A DNA stretch of 64,000 nt from Schistosoma haematobium. Its lineage: Eukaryota > Platyhelminthes > Trematoda > Strigeidida > Schistosomatidae. Position 1 is the first letter of the stretch. Each line of letters starts with the position of its first letter. The stretch is from the NCBI RefSeq assembly GCF_000699445.3, contig NC_067200.1, forward strand, positions 16,994,510 to 17,058,509, read 5' to 3'. The notes under the pieces were generated by a model. The model was not told the DNA's origin. It worked only from the letters and a program-made list of their open reading frames with translations, and did not search any database. The position numbers and the translations under genes are program-made. This document shows, piece by piece, positions 38,101 to 50,100 of this stretch.

Positions 38101-41100
38101 CAACGTAAATTTATGGGCAAAACAGTTATATATTCATAAAAACAAGGGTTTATGTAAGAAATTTTTTTTATTATTAGAAAGCAAAGAAAGAGTGAATTAT
38201 CTTAGTGACTAATACCACATCAAAAATATCGGGTGTGATCATCATGATTAATTAATAACAAATTCTGGGGGTGATTCAGAAAACTTCTCGCAAAGTACAA
38301 GAAAGGTTCAGGAAAACACTAAGACGCATTTTATCCAATCAGCGTTCACTTGAAGTTTAACCAGAAACATCAAGGAAGTGAGAAATCACATGTAGTTTTT
38401 GATTGGCTGATTACTATACTACTACTATGTTCAGCAACATCCCAGAATTTTCGGGAAACCCAAGTTCCAGCTTGCGGGTTACGAGAATAGCTTAGGAACT
38501 GAATACAACGTTCGATTAGCAAGTCATATCACAAATAAACGAATAACAACAATTTTAACATAAAAACAACATCCTAACATGTCCGTATTAACAGGCGAAC
38601 AATGTGTTGAGCAATTTTGTCAATATAAATTCACACACTGATATATATCTTCCATAGGCTATTTTAGTAATAAGCAATACTACACAATGTCTAGCTTAAC
38701 AGAATTAAGTGTGATATCAATGCATATAACTAAAACTAGACGTCCTTGAGTATGTCTATGATTCAGTTCCTTTAAGCAGATAATAACCGGATTGATAAAT
38801 CAACGACGGAATCTTAAACGTGTTCAACAGCCTCATAGTACATTATTCCTGAGCTCGAGTCAAAAGTTGTATGGTTACTAAAAATAAAGTCTTATTAAAT
38901 ATGCTAGTCGGGCTAATAACTCCTTCTGTAGTTAACGAAATAGGATCTTACGACTTTTTATTAGTGATTTTGATCGATCAAAGAGAATCGTATGTAATTC
39001 TTAAGCAATAATTATGAACTTCAAAATATTAGTTATTGTATAATTCACAAATATCTTGAAATTAGTATTATCAACTTATTTATTTAGTTCTGTAAACTAT
39101 ACTACTAATAAAATTACATATTATATCGAAATATTTAAGAAAATTGATTAATTAAATAGTCATAAAAACAGTGTTTTTTTATTTACCTTCCAACAGCTTG
39201 ATTGATTGCACGCCATGCTTGTAAATTATACCACTGACGACCAGTTGGATATTTATCAACCAGAGTTTTTTGTTGTTGATCATTTGTTGAATTAGATTTC
39301 AATTTAACAAATTGTTCATCTAAATAAGACATTTTTAGAAGTACTCTAGGATCATGAATTGGTGCATAAGGTATACCAAGTATAGCGACACCTCGACCAG
39401 CATTATCAGCTAAATCTAGCCCTTCACTTACACGTCCACGCATTACAGCGAAAAGAATTGCGCCGATTGAATTTTCAATACATGCAGTTCTTCGATATTC
39501 ATTAAATATCTAGTTATGATAGAAACAGAAATATCTTAAATTTCACTAAATTATTTAAACAGTATCGTCATTATAGATCAAATAACAGTGTTAAACCAGT
39601 TTGGTGTGTGTGTGTGTGTGTGGGGGTATCGAATAACAACTATCCTCGAAAATTGAATGACACAGAAAATATGACATTTTCGAACTAATTAACATTCAAA
39701 GAATACAGAACAAGTTATGTTTAACTGAAAACAAGTAGCACTTTGATAAAATGTAAACATATCGAAAATATCCAACGTAGTAAACTGTAAATCATACTAT
39801 GTGAATTACATAAAAACTGATAATTATCAGATTAAATTGAATGTGAAAATCATCAATTTTATTTGGTCTGCAAAACTCTGTTAATCTAAAGGGATAAATT
39901 ATACAATGATCGGCTTTTTGTCCATACATCTCAGTTAAACGTACTGAAAAATTGGGGCAATTTGTTCATAAGCGAATGACATAATAATGAATACTTTGGT
40001 AAGTGAAAATTATTTGATGGATCAACTAAACCGCATATGTTGTATCATTAGTTTAGAAGCAATCAGCTACAACGTAGCACCAGGCACATATGTGCATCGG
40101 TCCAAGACCCCATGCCTCATTACTACAACAAGATGAAGAACAAATTCATAGAAGTAGTTACTTCAATGGTAGTAATATGTAAAAAGAAAGGTTGCGTATA
40201 AAGATATAATATAGGGAGAAAGAATTAGTTGGTAGAAAGAAAGATTTGAAGCGATTTCAATTGCATAGTTTAAAGGAAGACAAATTGTGATCGATTCTGA
40301 GCTATGTCACCAAGAGTCTCCAACCATTGGTTACCATAGTCACGCGGACCTCAACCAAGTAGTCTGCATCTACCAACATGGCTAAGACTAGAAGTTAGTG
40401 ACTTCAAGCACTGATGCCACGTTTTAGTTTGGCCGCCCCTAAGTTCCTTCCAACCATCTCCAACACCGATTAGCATTGCGCGTTACGGTAATCGATGTTC
40501 AGGCATACGCAACACGTAGCCCAACCATCTCAGTCGATGAAGATTCACAACCTCATCAACTGATTTACCATCAATAAATGAAATTGAGTAATAAAACTTT
40601 ATTAAGATGCTTCTTTCCAGATTGAACAAAGTATATATTGAAATTATGCATTGTTATAATCACCTTGTTGAACTGACTTTTTTCACGTGGTTCAATAAAA
40701 ATATGTTTAAATTTTGATAATTTTTCATAAATATCACCATTCTATTTAAAAGATAAAGAAAAATTAAATATGGAGATGTAATAAAGGGATAATACTGATA
40801 ATCAAAAAAAAAAATTGTACATTTAGTTCTATAAAAATGATACATATTCGCGTATATTATTCGTTCCAATTGTGAAATATACATGACAATCAATTAAGTT
40901 CATAATCATCTCAACTGTAAAAATTTAATAGAAAGTTGATACATTTGTATATCAATTAAATTGAATGTTGGTTCCAATGTGTATTTTGGAACGGGGTTTC
41001 AGTAGACTTGGGACAGTATTCTGAGCACTAAAATCGTTGGCTATGGTGGCACGTGAGGAGGACGTTTACAGGTGATAGTCAAGATAGAAGGAATAATAGA

Positions 41101-44100
41101 AATTAAAGAGAAAAATTGATTATGAATACAGTGTCTTGAGTGCTGTTAGAGGTATGAGGGCGGCTATCACTTCCCGGTTGCCTACACCGCGGAGAGATTC
41201 CTCTAGATGTACCTTAAAAGGAAATTAGACTAGAGGTAAGCTTAGTGGCCTGAGAGCGTGACCGCAGTGCCCAAGGGACAACTGCTTGAAGTCAGTCACA
41301 CACGACCTTTTTGTGAGTAATTTTCGTGTTAGCTCCGTACTTGTTGGGATCTTATCGCTAAAGACAGAAATCCGTGATAATACGAGGTGATCATTTTTAG
41401 GGTCGACCTTTCTAACACGACCCTTTCTTGTGGGAAGGCAGCATTGCTGTTATGCTGGTTGTATGAAAGAAACGCCCTACTGCCGTAACACCTCTATACA
41501 ATTAGCAGCATGAATTCCCCCTCGGACTTTAAATGAACGCTTCTAAAAGTAAAATATGAGACATAACCGATTATTACAAAATAACTTGACACATTCAAAT
41601 AAGCATAGAAATGATAACAATATTTTGACCATTTCAATTTTATACAAAACAAGTAAGAAGATTAGATCAAAATTGTATTTTGATCGAAACATTCAACACT
41701 GTAATCCATTAAAATTTCAATATAACGTGTAAAATGAAAGAAAAATCAATTCATGAATCAAACAATTTTACTTGTATCAGAAGGGGTTTGGTTGATATTA
41801 TAGTAATTTTATTAGTTGAGATCATGAGTCAATTGAAGCTATATCACCATGGAAATCTTGGGATCGAATATTGCGAGGCGGGATCATGGAAGAAGAGTCC
41901 CATACTAGAACGAAACGGCCGTCTAGAGCTTACAGGTTTTCCATGGTGGTCTAGCTTGAATTGACTCATGATCTCAACTATTATAATTTTATTTCTTAAT
42001 AAATATATTCCCTTAAAAAAAACTACCTTCCAAAATTCGATACACTGTGACATAAACGCATATGATGGAAAAAATATTAATAGACCAGCAGGTACGACTT
42101 CAGCTAATTGAACTGGAGATCAATTACAAAAGTTGTGTCATTTGATGATGTAGCAAAAATCCAGTGAAGTTTTTCATTTAAAAAAGAAATGAAAATAACG
42201 AACAATAATTTTAGTCAGTTTAATCAAATGTAGAAATAATTATACACTGATAGATGGTAGATTATTTCTTAAAAACTAAAAACCGTAAACAACTCTGTTC
42301 TTCAATGCTTTTGATACTGATAAGTTGAGAAAATGAAAAATCAAACAATAATCTCCGTATCAATCATTTGCAAATTTTGTATACATTCTTAACTATGACT
42401 ACTATGCCGACATGGTGGTCAGCTTACCTATCCTGATGACCGAATCGAGCCAAATTGGCTGGGACACTTATTCAATAAGGTCCTAAAACTAAAAGTACCA
42501 AATTAAAGCTAGAGACCCAAGTTGTACTGCTAACTGTATGGTGTGATGGCAGTAGTGATTTCTAAGCGGTATATTCAGCGATGTCGCTTAACCACAACGT
42601 ACAAAGGGGTTAAGAAAGGTAGGTCTTAAAAGCAGAATACCTCAAATTGACCAGTGGAATTTTTTCGCTGGCAGTAAGGTTAGAAAAAATGAAGCTAACA
42701 TATCAAAATGTCACAAAAAGGTCAAGTGCAGCGGGCCTTTTTCTGGGTTTAATGAAAACGCTACCGAGTACTCAAATTCACCCCAAATCAAGCATTATTT
42801 TTAGAAAACTTAATAAATATTCTTCCATAATATAGGCAGCAGGGAAGTGTCATCTTACACCATCAAACCTAACTATTTTCAATGAGATTATTTTTCAACT
42901 TCCTTTATATGACAGTAGAATTTTTGAAGAATTTCATTTACATTGTAACGTACACGTTAAGTTTTTGGCTAGATATAACTCATTATGCACACCTTCAACA
43001 GGCTCATCGTAAATTGAGTGCTCTTATAAGAGGACCTTTGTGGATATCTATCAGTTCATTTCAGTCGTACGACTTGGATTGATTTTGTAAACATATTGAT
43101 CCCAGGTGCCTAGACCGAAATTGCTTTTTTCAGGAGGCCGATCCCAGAGCCTTTGACCTAGAAGTCTAATCCACAAGGCAGTGGAGCAACGTTAAGAGAT
43201 GCAGTTTTATGGTAGCCGGTGATCGACAATAGGTTCATACGCCATTTGTTCCCTCAGGATACTGGAGCCTATGTGTACCATTGGTTAAGAATCAGGGTTT
43301 TCCAACTTCAAACAACTCGGTTCAAACGTCGAACATTCTCTTTTTGTTCTCTTGATATCGTGAAAAACACTACCACTGCAAGAAGGTAGTTAGCGAGACT
43401 TTCCTGGCAGTGGAGAGCGAGTTCTCCTCGCCCTCAGCTGAATCAGAGAATTTAGGGGCCCTAATAAACAGTGATACAGTGTAATCGTTTATGAAAAATA
43501 CAAAGTTTTAATTAATAATAATTAACATACTTAATAGTAGACCTAATGAATTTCGATAAGCAGATGTTTCTCGTACAGAATAGGTGGCATTTAATTTCTC
43601 TCCATCGGGTCCACGTGGTATAATTGATAAATTCAATTGGTCTGGATTAATAACATGAGGATTACGGAGTGATATGGGAAATTTCCTAGATGATTAAAAT
43701 TATGATTATTTTGAATGTATTAATAAAGTTAAAAATCATAACATAAATGAACATGTCAAACTAACTCGTTTAATGGTCAGATAAATTGAACAACTTTGTG
43801 CAAATTCATTTTTCATTTACAAACTTATTTATTTATGAATTAACACTGTTGCTCTTATTCACTGGTTATCAATTGATATTCCTATGAGAGTATATTTAAG
43901 CTTCGTATTTTTAATTGTAGATTGTTTTAAAATTTGTTGTTTTTTCTTTGGACGTTATGTAGATAAACCAGATACAGTTATCTGGTTACCAGGTTGATCA
44001 GTTTCTTGGTGAAAAATACTACAGTGGAAAGATGTCGTTTGATATTTTAATTGTATTTGTGATGATAGCACAGTGTTCGGATTGTATTTGAAGACTCTAT

Positions 44101-47100
44101 TGGCTTAAACTGATTTCCATATCTTATTTGTGCTTAATTATGATATTGCTAAACATATTTCTCAGATTTTATATCATAAACAATGCACATTTTGATCATT
44201 CTCAATAAACTATAGGGACGAATGATTAAATCAGAAACCATGGAATCATACAAGTTTGAAACAACGTTTTTCATAAATAAACACAGAGGAGTATTCAGTC
44301 TTCATTTTTTGTGTTAATGTGTTAATATGTCTTGTGAATCTAGAACTTAGTTCTAAGAAATGATTAAGTTATAGTGTTTAAAGTCGATTTATTAGTTCGA
44401 TTTCAAACGACTCCGTAGTTTATCTACGTACTTGTTTGAATGACAATTGCTGCTCTATTAAACATCGAATTCTATTTTGTTAGATATTAAATAGATCTTA
44501 TAAATTCTAAATAACTAATTTCTGTTATGAACAATGTGGAAGCAATTCTATTACAAAATATGCAGTCAAATGTAAATATATAACATAAATACGTATTCAC
44601 TATACAGTTTAATGTTACCAAACTGTTAGTTCAGTGTACATAATCAACTTACAAGTTTAATTCAGCTTCTATTGGTTCAATTGGATAGAGTGTACCACTA
44701 GTTAAAATGATACAACGTACATTTTGTTGGATCAATTGTTGTATAGCACTAAATACAAGAATTTGTGAATATAAAGTGTGTGCAAGAAAAAAAAGAGAAA
44801 AAATTTCAACATGACCAATACATTGAATGAATTTGATCACTGTTTGGCAGTAAATACATAAACACATTGTCAGAGTTTGCATAATATACACTTTCAAAAC
44901 TAATTCATAATATTCTCTTTCAGATAGTAGTTCGAATATTTGCAGGGAAATTTTGAGTAAAAAACAAGTCACCATTTAGTAGAAAAAGCTGTTTGATGCC
45001 CTATACATGCAAATGTATAACGTAGGGTTTTAAACTCATTTTATTATCCAGAGTTTAATACAAGGGATCGTTTGTGTCGAAATTCCGACTGTAATTAGTG
45101 TAAGGACTTGCATCACAAAGCTTTTTAGAAAAACATTTCGTGCTTATATTTGTCTGAATGATTGAATGTGTTATTACAAAGTTAACAGTTTCATATAGAA
45201 TAGCAATTACTTGGATGCGTTGATCTACTAAATCTTCTCCAGTCAATATTCTTAGGTAGTCAAAGATAAGGCTCTAACAATAAGTAGATCTATTATCATT
45301 CATAATATTCGTAAAGTAGAGCAAATCGTTGTAATGCATACATACTCAATAATGGATATACATCCATGTCACAAGCTTCATAAGTGATATAAAGATTTAG
45401 TTATGTTCCTGTACTTACATTTACTTAGTGATCAAGCAGCTTTCAGATCTGTGAAACAAATAACATAATATATAACAAATAAGTCATTTCTTGCATCCAG
45501 TAGTCAAACAGCAAGTTTCATTTACAACGTTTGACATTAATGAAAACATTTCTAAAAAATTTTCACAGTATTTATTCTATAAGCATTCTTGTTAGACAGA
45601 ATAATACTGTCTACATATCCTACACGAATTAGAAAAATTTGTAAGTACAAACTTATGTGTAGTAGGTATTCACTTGACAAAGATTGCACAATAGTGGAAA
45701 AAGTCAATCACTTCGATGAATACAATCAGTCACAATCACAATGATAGCACTAGTCAGTAGATAATAAACTGAACCGTTCGATATGAAGGCTTACTTGAAT
45801 GTATGGCACAAGAGATAAAATGACAGTAACAAACACCATGGTAAAAAGAGAAAACGTTTGTCCCGATGTAACTGAATTATATTTACGCTACACAATGTTT
45901 TCTGTCACCGATTCGGACACGGCGTGGGCCTTTGGTAATACTTTTTGCAACTAAGATGATCAGTAGGTACACGAAGTGATAATATGCCTCGACTTGAAAA
46001 CTCTTAGTCTATCGCAAACTAACATTATAATAGTTGAAACCTTACGACAGATGGTTCTGTTGTGATATCTATGTTCGAAGCACCACAGTAGTAATCTAAC
46101 ACAAAATAGGATGGGCATAAATTCAGATATCTGCCAAAGGTGACATAAATTGGTTATTAACGAGAGATATTTGCATTGACACTGAAATCTCGTCAGTGAC
46201 CAGCCGACCAGAGATAGTGCAACTCACCTAGTGCCTGAAATATTGAATACACTTAGTCACTATATTTCCTGTCCGTAAACACAAAATACTGATATAGATC
46301 AGTCTTGTATTATCATTCACAATTGTTAGTATAGGGGTTGTGGAGATTATTAAGTTTTTGATTGAGATCATGCACCTTTGGAAACCTGGAAGCACTGGAC
46401 GGCCGTTTCGTCATACAACGGGACTCCTCAGCAGTGCGCATCCACGACCCCTCTCTCGGGATTCGAACCCAGGGCCCTCGGTCTCGCGCGCGAACGCTTA
46501 ACCTACGGGACCACTGGGCCGGCATCCAACGGCGTTAATGTCTAACATCAACCAATCCACGAAACTGCGCGACCATCTTCCATTGTACTGAGGTAGATAC
46601 CTGTCTCTGGCCGAAATGGATTAGCTCCACTGGTCACGGCTTCTCACCAGAACTCTGAGAATTCCCTCACGAAGCTAGTCACTAGGTGGTCTAACATCAA
46701 TCGGTTCATGATCTCAATGAAAAACTAAGTAATCTCCACAACCTCTATACTAGTAATTAACATGTGCTTAGACACTATCACCATTGGATGCCGGCTCAGT
46801 GGTCCTGTAGGTTAAGCGTTCGCGCGCGAGACCGAAGGCCGTGGGTTCGAATCTCGCGACAGGGATCGTGGATGCGCACTGCTAAGGAGTCCCGTGATAG
46901 GACGAAATGGCCGTCCATTGCTTCCAGGTTTCCAAAGGTGGTCTAACATCAGTCGGTTCATGATCTCAATCATTCACAATTGTGTTAACGCTACTAAGTT
47001 GTGAGGAAATGATTACTAATCACTTCCACTTGAAATATGATCATCTGTAGAAAGTGGATTTTTACTACAACATATAATCAAATTAGAAAATAACCCACCG

Positions 47101-50100
47101 TCCAGGACTGAAACACCAATAACTAATTGTACGATTAGCTGCACCAACAGTAGTAGTAGTAGTATTAGGCTGCATATCCCAAGCATTTTTACCATACTTA
47201 TTACAATTGTTAGCTGATAATATATCATCTTTAATATGTAAACGATAACACGAGATTGAATCATTATGTTGTAGTTTAAAGTGTGTCTTGAAATTGAAAG
47301 TTACATTTGCTTCACCCGGGAGGTACCCGAACACAGTCTACAAAAAGATATATATATATATATATAATGTTTTATAGAACAAAGGATGTAGTGATACTGC
47401 TAAAAAATATTGTGTGTAAACGAATACCGTTTTTATTTGAAGCTGTCTTCCCGTTTACAATAATTTCAAAAGAATCAAGTCTATAAATTATTCAAATGAA
47501 TATTATGTTCATTAGAATGCATCTGTTGCACTAATATAAGTAAATTGACAATAATAGTTACATTAAAATACTAAACACCTGACACACAACCTAAAGTAAC
47601 TGAACTTTAACTAAATAACTCAAATATTATTTACAAGTACAATTATTTAAAAGCGAATCTCTAATCATATACCTTGACGTGGTGGTTGGGATAGCCTATC
47701 GAGGAGTACCAATCGAGATCTACTGTCTGGAGCACATGTTCCCTCAGGTTCTTCCGTGCTAGGTAGGTCGGTTGAAGAACAGTAAGACTAAAAGTAACCA
47801 CTTAAGGTTCGAGAACGAAGTCTTACTGTAGAGGGTTGTGATACTATTATGTGTTGTTCGGCTAAACGGTTCTGTAAGAACTCGGAAGGATAGGGACACA
47901 CGCCTTTACCTTTTCGTCATTTCTGTCTACGCTCCCACTGACTGCAGCCTGGATGAAGTTAAAGATGACTTTTACACAAAGGTTTCTGAACTTTTTCAGA
48001 AAGCTAAACACTCAGACATAGTACTCGTAGTAGGTGACTTAAATGCTTGAGTATGTAGCTTAAAACCAACAGAAAGACATTAAGGTGGGTATGAATTTGT
48101 TTATCTTGTTTTGCTAACGCGGTATGGCAACCTGGATTGATGCATATATGTACCTGGTTCTATGGTATAGCTGACTGACTGACGGTCGGGAGTAACTACA
48201 AAGTCAGTTAAGCATTACACAGATAAATAGGTATGGAAATATAATCATTGACAGTATATGTGCTTGTATATTTTCAGTCGAAAAAAAACAAACACAAATC
48301 ATGGAAAATAGGTAACATCTTAACTTTTACTTCTCATAGCTATTGACTGGAAAAGGATAAGGAAAAATCATTTTATAACACACTTTACGTCTTGATTTGG
48401 TTTAGATAATAAACTGACGAAAGGAATATGTATTCACAAGAATTTATATGCGAGCTTGAAAATGAACGAACTAGAATGACAGTGTTGTCAAGCTAAACTT
48501 GGGAACGCTGATTAAACATTATACATTTCCCGTAATTTCCTACGAATATTTCATTGAATAACATCAATTCTAAAATTATGTTCTACTGATATGAGTTTCT
48601 CAAAAATAATAATAATCATGAAAATTGATTGCGACATTACATTTATCCTATAGTATATAAACTAAGTACTTCATAATGCCTACCTTTTGAGAGATAATTT
48701 AAAGAAACAAAACTATCAGAAAAATTGATCAAGATGATATAATTACCATGTTTTTAATAAAAGACTCTTACTTTTAGAAACTCACTGACTTCGTGTAAAC
48801 CTTTGGTTTTGCGAATTTTGACATCTAAGAATAAAAGAGTGAAATGAAAACGAATTACACGAACTGGGTAATAGTTTTTTTAGATTTTATAACCCAAATA
48901 TATGAATGATTTCATGTTTAGATATAAGTGTTTAATTTGAATGAATGTGAATAGCAGCAAATAAAATGTACGAATCCATATCGCCCACTTACGCATAGGA
49001 ATTGTTTGCTTCGATATCTCAAGTAGCTGAAACTGAACGTCAAGGGGATCTCAAAGAAGTCAGAAAAAGACAATGACAACAAACTCAGAAAGTTGTCGAC
49101 TGTGTATCGGACGACTGTGTGTTACAATGCAGACAGGAATGGTTTGTCTATAATTCAGAGCGCTTAACTCACAGATTTATGTAATCGACTATGAGCCATA
49201 ATACATTGTGTGAGAACCAATGGTATCATCTGGTCGCTCAGATGGAAGTAGGTAGGGTGGAATAGAAACCTATTGGTTGGAATGGTTAATGATTAAAAGA
49301 GAAAGAATTCGAAATCGATATCAATGGTAGATCTATGTAGAGTTTTAAGCGTTTCTGACATTCTAAATTTAAGTATCATTAGCCGTTTATTATTTGAACT
49401 TTGGTTTTGCGTTATGCTACACCTTGAGTAAAAAACTATGAAACATTTTAAATTTCACAATGTTTAGCAGTTAGTCATTTTTTTAATTTTATGACTTATA
49501 AATTTAGCCACAAAGAAGTTTCCGTAAGCATTTGAAAAATGACAATTGTATTTGTAACGTGACTCGACTAAAATGCTGATACTGTTGTTCACTATGACTG
49601 TAGAATAATTGCTACTTGCTACCTATCACAATGTAACTGTCATGCCGACTCAATGAAGAAAGCAAGACTATTCGGTAATCACTGATCAAAACAATATCAA
49701 AATGTTCAATGTAATATGTATCATTTTAAATGTCTACTGAATAGATTTGAACGCATTGAGAGAGAAATAGTTGACATTATTTGAACAATAATTTAATCTG
49801 TGTATGTATTACATGGTTTACAACATTTTGTGCATGAGTCAGAGCTACAGAAGTAAGCAAATGATTGTAGTATTTCACACAATAGTTCAAGTACCCCCAT
49901 ATCACGATTGCATAGAAGCAAACTATAAACAACAACAGAGAGATAAACATTGGTGAATAGTAAGTAAATTAATCTAGATTGTGAAAAGATGATAGAGAAT
50001 TATGATAACCGAAATTGAGACGTTTGTACAAACTGTGAAACGTTAACTATTTTTTTCAACAAATGATTTGTTATATCCCGTACATGCTCTAAGGAAAATT

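Noticed and set aside
39187..39509. FANCJ/BRIP1 as identity of the minus-strand helicase
   Set aside because: GRQWY and QAxGR fit both, but PRGPDG, the harmonin-like domain and the C-terminal RING fit only RTEL1.
46786..46860. tRNA gene candidates at the SINE heads
   Set aside because: A and B boxes are present but no proper acceptor stem closes, and the segment continues into ribozyme and tail, so these are SINE heads.
46764..46946. Open frames over the SINE copies (also 46313-46525)
   Set aside because: They lie across the tRNA-like head and ribozyme of a non-coding repeat and appear similar only because the repeat is duplicated.
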